This document shows, piece after piece, positions 26,236 through 34,591 of a stretch of DNA of 64,000 bases. Source of the DNA: Sinobaca qinghaiensis (GTDB lineage Bacteria; Bacillota; Bacilli; Bacillales; Marinococcaceae); the NCBI RefSeq assembly GCF_003610495.1, contig NZ_RAPK01000010.1, positions 310,001 through 374,000 of the forward strand, given 5' to 3'. Numbering within the stretch: the first letter of the stretch is position 1; the number at the start of each line of letters is the position of its first letter. Made by a program: the position numbers and the translations under genes. A model generated the notes under the pieces. It had not been told where the DNA came from. It ran no database searches and was given only the letters and a program-made list of their open reading frames with translations.

Positions 26236-28473
26236 TTAACCTTTGTCAAAATCTCGTATAAATTTTTGTATATTATCTTCTTGTATATTAATATCTGCTT
26301 CTTTCTCAAAATAATAAGAGACCATTCGAACACTATCTCCATCAATACGATTATAAAAGTAACAAGCATTTTCTTCTGTTGCGGGACTAGACATTAATTT
26401 AATAAAAGGTAGAAATTTTAAAGCCTCAAAATTCTCATTTTCAATCAAATATAACTCTCTTACATCAAGCCCCATACTTACTTTGACTAATCGCTCTTTA
26501 AAAGTCGATCTAGTACCCATTATTTGAGAACACTTACATTTATACAAACCATCCTCAAAGTGGCCCTCACCTGGCTTAATAAAAGTATAATCTTCAAACA
26601 CATCCCCAATAATATCTCTAATTTTAATTAACTCTGATTGTAGCAATTCTAATCTTTTAGGAGTTTCTCTCATTCCTTCAATTCCGCCATGTCCTTTCCA
26701 ATCATTTCTATACTGTTTAGTTCTATTTAAAACATGATATATTTTCTTATCTGTAAAAACGTCGATGAGATTACTCCTCTTATGCTTAAACATTCTTAAA
26801 CAACGCACTTTATCATTCTTATCGGACATTAGTCTCCTTGTTTTCTTTGCTAATTGTTCTCCAATATTAATCCAACTACCAAATGTGCTATAAATAATTT
26901 TGTCTATATTCAAGTCTGAATTTTCTTTATTGAGTAATTCATCATCATTGTTGTACGCGCTCAATAGTAATACTGTAGAGAATTGAGCTAATGCTTCAAA
27001 AAAATACAATAGAAGCTCTTTTTTATCTTTTTGATTTTTTGTAGCATGATATTTCCATAGTATTGAAGCTAAAGGGAAAGGTAATCTTTCTATCCACTGC
27101 TCCATGCCTTCATCCCTATTCAATGATCTAAGACTACGTGATATATTGTCATGTAAATTCGGGTTCTCCCAAAGCCGCCCTTCAAGGCTTTTCAGTTCAG
27201 TTCTTAAGCTATCAATTCTAGCTTGAATTTTGACAGCGTTTTCTTGCACCCTTTCTTTAGGCGGTATGTACAAATTTGTAGACAAAAGAGAATTTGTCAT
27301 TACTCTTTGGGGAGTCCCACCATTCATAAAACTTTTTCTAACTAATACACCTAATTGAGAATTAAACCAATTGGCCATGTAAACATTTGATACCTTTTTA
27401 GGGTCTAACACAACTTCAATGTAATTAGATGGTTTATTTTTAATATCATCTAAATCACTTAGAACATTAGATAAACCGTATTGAGGAATGTAAATAGAAT
27501 TAATAGTTTCTTTAAATGCACTGTCTATCTTGAACTGATTAATCTTAAGAGCTAATTCATTTAAACCAATGGTTTCGAGATTGGATTTACGTACAAACTT
27601 ATCTATTTCCAAATCAATTTCAATCTTTTCATAGGTTTGGAAAGTGTTAAATTTTGTGAGATGACCAAGTGACAATATTTTGCCCGATACTCTCTTTTTC
27701 CAATTTGTAAGTATAGTTTCAAAATTTGCTTCCATGTTTAATTGTGCAATAAAAATTTCTTCATATTTTTTTCTTCCTATAACAATCAAATAGGAAGATA
27801 TAGAAGTATTTGGTAGTGTCCCAGGAGGAATATGAAAAGCTGCATCAATAAAAAAGGAAGTCTTCTCTAAAATCTTCACTAATTTGTTGGAATTGTTGAA
27901 AAAATTTGAAGAAACAACGAACAGACCTATACCATTTTCTTTTAACTTTAGTAGTGATTTAATTATTATGTTTGAGCCATAATCTGAAATTATTATACCA
28001 TCATAAGAAATAGATGTACTTTTATATTTAAAAGGAGGTGTACTTACTACTAAATCAAAAACTTTATTTTCAGCATCCAAAATTTTAATAGTGTCCCCAT
28101 GCAATAATTGGAATTTCTCATGTACTAATAACTTTTTAGCAATAGCTATTTCAGTAGAATTTGGGTTTATTCCTGTAAGATGCTCTGCATTCATAGATAG
28201 AGATTCTAGTATCTCTCCAAAATGACACCATGGATCAAGTATTTGAATAAACTCTTTATTCTTTAAATAACTAGTAATAAATTTTTTTAATACACTCGGA
28301 GTTATAAAAACACGATGTTCATTGGATATTTCACTATTAAAATCATAAAGATCTTCAAATGATATCGTTAAATCATCTTTTTCAATTTCTTCCAGAAAAG
28401 ATGTAAAATCTCTAGGCTTTCCCTCTTTAGAAAATATTTCTATAATATCTTCTAAGTTTCTATGATTTTCCAT
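26236..28473 (-). CDS. N6 DNA methyltransferase-like protein with a C-terminal HEPN-type motif
   Basis: A 745-residue protein. Residues about 50-245 form a Rossmann methyltransferase domain: motif I DPWCHFGE (80-87, for the usual DPxCGxG) and motif IV STPPF (144-148, for NPPF). The middle (about 290-440) resembles the type I/IIG specificity region, including an AVKIQARIDSLRTEL-type helix. The C-terminal region carries QYRNDWKGHGG, an RX5H signature (Arg589, His595) seen in HEPN RNase domains. The two substitutions in the methyltransferase motifs raise doubt that it methylates DNA. AAAGGAGG precedes the ATG at 28473. There is no adjacent restriction gene, so it may be a self-contained defence protein. 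Function inferred only. Confidence 0.65.
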   Translation of the reverse strand: MENHRNLEDIIEIFSKEGKPRDFTSFLEEIEKDDLTISFEDLYDFNSEISNEHRVFITPSVLKKFITSYLKNKEFIQILDPWCHFGEILESLSMNAEHLTGINPNSTEIAIAKKLLVHEKFQLLHGDTIKILDAENKVFDLVVSTPPFKYKSTSISYDGIIISDYGSNIIIKSLLKLKENGIGLFVVSSNFFNNSNKLVKILEKTSFFIDAAFHIPPGTLPNTSISSYLIVIGRKKYEEIFIAQLNMEANFETILTNWKKRVSGKILSLGHLTKFNTFQTYEKIEIDLEIDKFVRKSNLETIGLNELALKINQFKIDSAFKETINSIYIPQYGLSNVLSDLDDIKNKPSNYIEVVLDPKKVSNVYMANWFNSQLGVLVRKSFMNGGTPQRVMTNSLLSTNLYIPPKERVQENAVKIQARIDSLRTELKSLEGRLWENPNLHDNISRSLRSLNRDEGMEQWIERLPFPLASILWKYHATKNQKDKKELLLYFFEALAQFSTVLLLSAYNNDDELLNKENSDLNIDKIIYSTFGSWINIGEQLAKKTRRLMSDKNDKVRCLRMFKHKRSNLIDVFTDKKIYHVLNRTKQYRNDWKGHGGIEGMRETPKRLELLQSELIKIRDIIGDVFEDYTFIKPGEGHFEDGLYKCKCSQIMGTRSTFKERLVKVSMGLDVRELYLIENENFEALKFLPFIKLMSSPATEENACYFYNRIDGDSVRMVSYYFEKEADINIQEDNIQKFIRDFDKG

Positions 28474-28637
28474 TATCAGCCCTCCTTTATTATTTTACTT
28501 TATAAGCTTTAATAAAAAGAATATGTCTTTATTAATTCATCATTAAAAAATAATGTTTAATGTTATGTTTAATTTAGATTAAAAAAGCATGAAAAATATG
28601 CAAAACTTATATTTTATACTTACTAATAAAGAAATAA

Positions 28638-28655
28638 AGTAGCAATTAGCTACTT
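28638..28655 (-). terminator. Weak hairpin after the Ltp-like gene
   Basis: AAGTAGC, a five-base AT loop and GCTACTT lie 20 bp past the stop codon, followed on the minus strand by TATTTC. It could be a weak intrinsic terminator. Confidence 0.35.
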
Positions 28656-28674
28656 CATAAATCTAATGCAGCTA

Positions 28675-29649
28675 TTAAAAACCAACCTGATCGACAGCAT
28701 ATGTTGCATGCTCTGTGCTGAATCCTTCATAAGTTAATTGCTCAATTAACCCCTGTCTGGAAAAAGAGCTGTAGTCCATGTAATCCTCGGCGCTTTTAAC
28801 CGCCTGCTCCTGCCAATCAACCGTAATGTTTTCTACAGCATGTGCTGCCTCCGAGGAGCTGAAACCATCAAACTCCAACTGTTCGACCAATCCCGACTTG
28901 GAGAAAGCTGAAAAATTCAGATAGTCTTCAGCGCTTATAACCGCCTGTTGCTTCCAATCGACGCTGATGTTTTCTACAGCATATGTCGCGTCTTCTGTAC
29001 TGAAATCCTCATACTCGAGCTGCTCAATTAATCCTGACTTAGAGAAGGCTGTGTAATCCAAATAGCTTTGCGCACTGCTCACCGCCTGCTCCTGAGAAAC
29101 AGAGCCGCTGAATTCTTCCTCTTCTTCGGCTTCCTGTTCGGCTTCTTCCTCAGCCTGGCGCTCTTCCTCTTCTTTGGCTTTCTGTTCGGCTTCTTCCTCA
29201 GCCTGGCGCTCTTCCTCTTCTCTGGCTTCCTGCTCGGCCTCTTCTTCCGCCTGGCGTTCTTCTTCTTCCTTGGCTTCCTGTTCAGCTTCTTCTTCTGCCT
29301 TACGTTCTTCCTCTTCTTTGGCTTCCTGCTCGGCTTCTTCTGCCTTACGTTCTTCCTCTTCTTTGGCTTCCTGCTCGGCTTCTTCTGCCTTACGTTCTTC
29401 CTCCTCACTGCTCGCTCGATCATCCGTTTCTTGTTCTTCTTCCTCCGCCGCTGTTGCTTCTTCTGCCTCTAATTCCGTCATCTCTTCTGCGGTATTTTCA
29501 CTGGCTACTTCTGTGGAAGGATCAGATGGATTTACTATAGCCATTATAATGAAAAAATAAATAACAGAAGCAGTAATCATCTTCCACTTCGTACCAGAAC
29601 GATACCCCGGAATCCGCTGATACCATTTTTTCTTCTCTTTATATCTCAA
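28675..29649 (-). CDS. Membrane-anchored Ltp-family surface protein with acidic coiled-coil repeats
   Basis: A 324-residue protein. One membrane helix (about residues 23-41) anchors the N-terminus; there is no lipobox. Residues about 50-180 are tandem Glu/Ala/Lys repeats built on EEERKAEEAEQEAK, a long charged helix. The C-terminus has three copies of the Ltp helix-turn-helix module (QAVSSAQSYLDYTAFSKSGL, then EQLEYEDFSTEDATYAVEN), as in the host-cell surface lipoprotein family. The family's best-known member, Ltp of Streptococcus phage TP-J34, blocks injection of phage DNA (superinfection exclusion). TTG start at 29649, after AAGGGGGT. Sitting among defence genes it may act against phage entry, but many chromosomal relatives have no known role. 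Confidence 0.72.
   Translation of the reverse strand: MRYKEKKKWYQRIPGYRSGTKWKMITASVIYFFIIMAIVNPSDPSTEVASENTAEEMTELEAEEATAAEEEEQETDDRASSEEEERKAEEAEQEAKEEEERKAEEAEQEAKEEEERKAEEEAEQEAKEEEERQAEEEAEQEAREEEERQAEEEAEQKAKEEEERQAEEEAEQEAEEEEEFSGSVSQEQAVSSAQSYLDYTAFSKSGLIEQLEYEDFSTEDATYAVENISVDWKQQAVISAEDYLNFSAFSKSGLVEQLEFDGFSSSEAAHAVENITVDWQEQAVKSAEDYMDYSSFSRQGLIEQLTYEGFSTEHATYAVDQVGF
29113..29403 (-). repeat. Tandem coding repeats in the Ltp-like gene
   Basis: Seven or so units of 42-48 bp encode EEERKAEEAEQEAK and variants with EEERQAEEEAEQEA. The two units nearest the N-terminal end (about 29300-29395) are almost identical at DNA level, so the copy number may change by slippage or recombination. 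Confidence 0.8.
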
Positions 29650-29803
29650 TAAACTACCCCCTTTTTACATTTATTGGTTATAGCTTACCAAGAATAAGTT
29701 TCACTGACAATCAACTATGACAGTCCTTTCAGATAATTTTAGCTATACTTTTAAAGCCTATCTATACAAAAGGAATACTAATAAATAGTATTAAGTTAAA
29801 ACT

Positions 29804-32650
29804 TTATCTTCCATTAAAACAAATTGGACATATTACATACCATGAGTTTGAACTTTTCTTTTGTTGATGAAAATTATTTGTATGCTTAATTAACTGATGA
29901 CCATTTCGGCAATGAACTTTCACCCAAAAATCACCACATGTTTTGCATTCAAGATAATATTTTGGATAACCTTTTTCAGTCGAAGATTCTGTTATAATTA
30001 CCTTTTCCTGCGGTGAACCACACTTCCAACAAGTTTCATAATCTCCTATATGATATTCCATTATCATTCTAAACCAATTCACAAATGAAAACGTTGATTG
30101 GGGAGTCATATAGATTGAACCAGTGCGGTGGCCATACTCTTCTGAAGTGAGAAAAATATCTTTATAATTTGACTCTTTTTCATGAAGAAAAATATTTTCA
30201 TTATTACTAAGAAATCTACCATCATATGCTGCACTATAACTTGTACCTTCCCTTTCCTTTTCAGCACCAAATTCATTGTCACAATGTAGAATAAATGAAA
30301 GGTCACCTTTTAATACTTTTTCTGAAGGATTACTCCTTAAATACTTTTCAATAGCAACTTCTTTTATATCATTTATCCAAGCTTTTTCTGTTTGTTCATT
30401 ATAGTTTCTATATTTTGCATCTAAATATACCGTTAATTGAGAAAAAGGGTCATTTATCTTCTTTAAAATAAATCGATAATCCGGTCTTAACGTAACTTTA
30501 TTAAACCTTGGAAGTTGAGGATTATAACATAGCTCCAGAGTATAATCTGTTTTTGTAAGATTCACTTTAAATTCATCTAAATTTTTTTTCTTTTTATTTG
30601 TCCTGCCTGAAATAAATAACTCAATTTGAGTTGATAAGCTTTTTTTATCCTTAGTGCCCCACCCTAATTCATCCGTTAGCAATAAGTACATCTTCATAAA
30701 AGACCAAAGTTCATAAATATCATTAACATTAGTAATACTAATTAAATTTTTTTTATTTTTAGTAATTATAGAAGGTGTATAAAGGTATTCATTTAGTTTT
30801 AAAACTTCCCAAACAGACCTATAATTTGCGTCATGTAAAAATAGTTGCGTAGGTTTGAGTGAATCATATTTTGTAAATTCGATTTCCTCAAACATCTTTA
30901 AACTCAACAAATTACTTACTTTCTTTAGAATTTGTTCATATTCTTTCATTTCTGAATCAATATTTAACATTTGATCTTTAAGATCTTGTTGTTGCTGATA
31001 TGAAATGATCTTTAATTTATTTTGCATATAATAGTCAAGTTCTTTAGCATATTTTAGGTCAAAAGGTAATAAGTATCTTACTAGTTCAATTATTGAATCA
31101 TTATTGCTAAAATCTATTTCATTTTGATTTACTAATATTTTCTGCATTTCTAAAAATTCAAAGTTATATTCTTTATAGGAATTACCGTTATCTATTCCAA
31201 CTAAATCAACATCTGAATTATTAATAAAATTAGCATTTTTTTGAACTTTCCCACTAATTATAAAATTATTAGTATTGCTGCTATTCTCGAGTTTCTTGAA
31301 GTATTTTAACAAAGGTAAATGATCTTTTACTTTATTTGCATTAATCTTTAGTTCGAACTTTTTACTGAATTTTGCTGTAGTATTTGCGTTCACCGTAATT
31401 TCTTCATTTTTAGCATTGAAGTATGAATACGATATTAAATAGAGATTCCAATCGTTAATTTTTTCGATCCAGTTGGTTGAATAGATAGTTTTAATTTGAT
31501 CATTATATAGGTCATATTTCGTAGATTTACTTGTTGAGTTCACTTGAAACTCTAATTTTATATCAATCGTGTCATTTTTATTACTTTTCGTTTGACATAT
31601 TATATTTCTAACTTGTTTTTGTAAAATTTCTTCTCGATGTTTAAACTCTTTATCGGATTGAACGCTTTCTTCAGATAATTCCTGTAAGTCATTATCATTA
31701 AAGTCTTTTAAAAAATTACTTTTCTCTTTTAAAATATTTAATTCTGATTCAATACTCAGTTTTTTAGTTTTAATTAACTTCTCGTTAAGATATAAGTCAA
31801 CATAAAATTTAAGTGACATCAAAAACTGTTTTATAACTCTGTTTTCATATGTATTTATTTCTCTATATATAATAGGGCGTCTTACTTTATCTTTTCCTAG
31901 AAACATCCTTTTTTGAATTTCTACTGCAGGGTTATACCTTGTTTCATTATGATGTACTTTATCATTAGAAATTGCGATATTAAAATTTTCACTCGGCTCT
32001 CTGTTAATTCTATTTATAGGATTTTCTATTTTGCTAACTATTTCTTTTATCCAATCAAGAGCTTTAGTTTGCTGTTTACCCACTTTAACTTTAGAATGAC
32101 GATCTCTCAATAGATCGATATAAACTTTGAATATCTCTGCTACCATTATTTGATAATCGTCTATAGATATAGAAGAAGGCAAGAATAATACAGTTTTACC
32201 TTCTTGAATAGTTTGTCCAGATGAACTTTTTAATATTGGTGTTAAGTTTCCAGCCTGATTTAATCCCGCAATTTGATCTCTTTTTTCTGAAGAGTATTCT
32301 AAGAGCTTTTTCTGCTTATTAATTTTAAATTTACTTAATTCGAACCATATATTCGTAACTTCATCAAAAAAAAGCTTCTTTTCTATTCCTTCGTCATTTT
32401 TCAAATAAATTGTCTCACCAGAAATTTTTTCTTGATCCTGCTTAATTACTTTAAAACCTATTTGACCATAAGTGATTTCTCCTTTGATAGAAGAATAATT
32501 TTTATAATGGTTAAAGGTATACCAACAATTATTAATATAATCAAAATGAATTTTATTTACCTCTTCAATATTTTTTACAGGTAACGTTCTCTCGTATAAT
32601 TCTGCATTCATATCATAATGTACATTTATCATAACTGGCTTTATTTCCAT
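29804..32650 (-). CDS. DUF2357-type PD-(D/E)XK nuclease with C-terminal zinc ribbons (McrC-like)
   Basis: A protein of about 948 residues. The N-terminal two thirds fit DUF2357, with many charged helices. A PD-(D/E)XK nuclease core follows: LRPDYRFIL (about residue 725) and VYLDAKYR (about 742). The last 130 residues hold CWKCG, ECKTCG, CRNGH and CPIC, two zinc ribbons. I chose the ATG at 32650, four bases after the AAA+ stop, because GGGGAT lies just before it; an ATG at 32677 inside the AAA+ gene is the alternative. By analogy with McrBC and LlaJI, the upstream AAA+ motor is expected to drive this nuclease on modified or otherwise foreign DNA. Whether it cuts modified DNA is not known. Confidence 0.75.
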   Translation of the reverse strand: MEIKPVMINVHYDMNAELYERTLPVKNIEEVNKIHFDYINNCWYTFNHYKNYSSIKGEITYGQIGFKVIKQDQEKISGETIYLKNDEGIEKKLFFDEVTNIWFELSKFKINKQKKLLEYSSEKRDQIAGLNQAGNLTPILKSSSGQTIQEGKTVLFLPSSISIDDYQIMVAEIFKVYIDLLRDRHSKVKVGKQQTKALDWIKEIVSKIENPINRINREPSENFNIAISNDKVHHNETRYNPAVEIQKRMFLGKDKVRRPIIYREINTYENRVIKQFLMSLKFYVDLYLNEKLIKTKKLSIESELNILKEKSNFLKDFNDNDLQELSEESVQSDKEFKHREEILQKQVRNIICQTKSNKNDTIDIKLEFQVNSTSKSTKYDLYNDQIKTIYSTNWIEKINDWNLYLISYSYFNAKNEEITVNANTTAKFSKKFELKINANKVKDHLPLLKYFKKLENSSNTNNFIISGKVQKNANFINNSDVDLVGIDNGNSYKEYNFEFLEMQKILVNQNEIDFSNNDSIIELVRYLLPFDLKYAKELDYYMQNKLKIISYQQQQDLKDQMLNIDSEMKEYEQILKKVSNLLSLKMFEEIEFTKYDSLKPTQLFLHDANYRSVWEVLKLNEYLYTPSIITKNKKNLISITNVNDIYELWSFMKMYLLLTDELGWGTKDKKSLSTQIELFISGRTNKKKKNLDEFKVNLTKTDYTLELCYNPQLPRFNKVTLRPDYRFILKKINDPFSQLTVYLDAKYRNYNEQTEKAWINDIKEVAIEKYLRSNPSEKVLKGDLSFILHCDNEFGAEKEREGTSYSAAYDGRFLSNNENIFLHEKESNYKDIFLTSEEYGHRTGSIYMTPQSTFSFVNWFRMIMEYHIGDYETCWKCGSPQEKVIITESSTEKGYPKYYLECKTCGDFWVKVHCRNGHQLIKHTNNFHQQKKSSNSWYVICPICFNGR

Positions 32651-32654
32651 TAGA

Positions 32655-34565
32655 TCATCCCCAATATGTAAAAACATTAGTTGACTCAGATTTAGAAATC
32701 ATTTCAGATACTTTTTTATAAGATTTTGAGCTTTTTCCTACCAAGTCTTCTATTTCATTTCGCAAGTCGTCATGTGCAGTAAAAGAATCATTAATAAAAA
32801 CATTTATTTTTGGCAAAACTTTACTTATTATAATTTGGTCATATATTTCTTTTGATGTTTTTTCCAAGCTTTTATATGATACTTCTAAATAATAAATATG
32901 CTTTTCTGTTCGACTGTTAATTTCAGCATTACAATTTTTAAGAATTGTATCTATTTCTTTTAACTTCTTAATGAGGTCAGTTTCTTTAACTTCAAGATTA
33001 TCTAGAGACCATTGCCTGGCCGAAACAAATGATTTTTCGGTCTCATTATCTATTTCGAGGGTAATATTTTGTTTGTTCAACTCAAGAATATAGCTTCGAT
33101 CAATCACTTTTGGACTTAAAGGCTTTGTTGTGCCATCCACATTCATGGTTCCTACAATGCGAACATTTTCAGGCATAGCAAGATTGTAGCCGTACTTCTT
33201 AAGATTCTTGTATCTTTGTGCATACATAAAAATATCTTTATCTTGGATTTTCAGCTTTTCTTTAAGTAATTTCTCAATATCTTCTTTTTCCCTAAGACTA
33301 TAACGGTTTTTAAGATACCACTGTATTTCTTCAGTACAAAGATCGTATTCTTGCTTGCTATACAACGGAATCCCTTCTTTATGCTCTTTTAAACTTAATA
33401 AATCTGCCAAATAGTATTCAACTTGAGATAAGTTCATTTCGTCTAAGCAAATTATATGAAGCTTCTCTTTATCTTCATTTGCCTCGAGAAGAGCATCTAA
33501 AAAGGGCGTAGATACATACATCTTATTTATCGGATTAAAATATCCTAATAAGTCTTGGCGGTCTATCCAACTAGATTGTACCGGTATTACTTTAAATTCA
33601 GCTCCAACACTTTCAGAAAATGCTGAAATTAAACTTGTTTTACCAGTCCCTGATGAGCCACATAGTATTGTCATTTGATTAGTTTGTAATGATACTGTAA
33701 AGTTTTCCAATACTTCTTCTTTATATTTTAAATGCTCATAAGTGTTTGTATAGATATAGTTTTGGATTTGTTTGACTAAAGCTGAATTTATTTGTGATGA
33801 CTTAGAACTGTTTTCACTTTTTATATTTGTATCATCTTGCTGTTTAGTGACTAAGCCTAGCTCTATTAAAAAATCTTCTCGTTTTTTTATGTCTTTTTCT
33901 TTCTGAATAAAATCTCTATTTTGGTTTTCAATCTTTTTTTCAGCATTCGTAATATCATCTTTCCTTTTGTTAATTTTATGTTCTTCATCTTTAAGAGTGT
34001 TTTTGAAATCATCTTCTCTACTCTTCAGTTCCTTATTTTTCTCCTCAAATAATCCCTTTAAAAAATCGCGATAAATATTATTAAAATAATAAATTTCCCC
34101 ATCATCAATTTTTGTTATTTTTACAAGAGATGGCACATTAATTTTATTAATTCTTACACCTAGTTTTTCAATAATAATATCTGCTCTGTTCTCATCAAAT
34201 ACTTCAACAGAACCTTGAACAACTTTCAATACATCGCCGCGATATAAAATACTATCTCTTTTTGCACTTTCATCAGGTTTGAATTCAAACAAAACTTTCT
34301 TATTCTCCACTTTTTTTAAATTATCTTTATTATTATTTTTTCCATAATAAGCTTTATTTGTTGCATATGAACCGTCTACAAGTTTATTATTAACAGCTTC
34401 ACCAGTATAAGGATTGATTAAATCTACAATCATGTATGTTCCTGAAGGTATTTTTATAACTGTACCTATTAAAAAAGGACCTTTTAGTTGGAATGCCTTA
34501 CAAATAAAGTCGGTTTTATTTTTAATAGTTTCTAAACTTAAATAATTGTCTATCGTTCTACTCAT
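32655..34565 (-). CDS. McrB-like AAA+ NTPase with coiled coil
   Basis: A 636-residue motor protein. Residues about 1-165 are a beta-rich N-terminal part of unknown fold. Residues about 172-236 are a strongly charged coiled coil. The AAA+ domain follows: Walker A GSSGTGKT (303-310), VQSSWIDRQDLLGYFNP (329-345), located by its DLLGYFNP core typical of McrB, Walker B IICLDEMN (371-378) and VGTMNVDGTT with the family Asn. The ATG at 34565 follows GAGGAG. It sits between the DUF3800-TPR gene and the DUF2357 nuclease gene with gaps of 26 and 4 bp, one operon. The coiled coil recalls the CoCoNuT branch of McrBC-type systems, but I cannot confirm membership. Confidence 0.82.
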   Translation of the reverse strand: MSRTIDNYLSLETIKNKTDFICKAFQLKGPFLIGTVIKIPSGTYMIVDLINPYTGEAVNNKLVDGSYATNKAYYGKNNNKDNLKKVENKKVLFEFKPDESAKRDSILYRGDVLKVVQGSVEVFDENRADIIIEKLGVRINKINVPSLVKITKIDDGEIYYFNNIYRDFLKGLFEEKNKELKSREDDFKNTLKDEEHKINKRKDDITNAEKKIENQNRDFIQKEKDIKKREDFLIELGLVTKQQDDTNIKSENSSKSSQINSALVKQIQNYIYTNTYEHLKYKEEVLENFTVSLQTNQMTILCGSSGTGKTSLISAFSESVGAEFKVIPVQSSWIDRQDLLGYFNPINKMYVSTPFLDALLEANEDKEKLHIICLDEMNLSQVEYYLADLLSLKEHKEGIPLYSKQEYDLCTEEIQWYLKNRYSLREKEDIEKLLKEKLKIQDKDIFMYAQRYKNLKKYGYNLAMPENVRIVGTMNVDGTTKPLSPKVIDRSYILELNKQNITLEIDNETEKSFVSARQWSLDNLEVKETDLIKKLKEIDTILKNCNAEINSRTEKHIYYLEVSYKSLEKTSKEIYDQIIISKVLPKINVFINDSFTAHDDLRNEIEDLVGKSSKSYKKVSEMISKSESTNVFTYWG

Positions 34566-34591
34566 AGTGGTTCTCCTCTTCTAAGAATTAG

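Noticed and set aside
26236-28473. Classical type I or type IIG restriction enzyme
   Set aside because: The protein has no nuclease motif and no adjacent R or S gene, and both methyltransferase motifs are altered.
29068-29560. Phe- and Ser/Ala-rich frames opposite the Ltp-like repeats
   Set aside because: These are mirror images of the Glu/Ala/Lys coding repeats and have no independent support.
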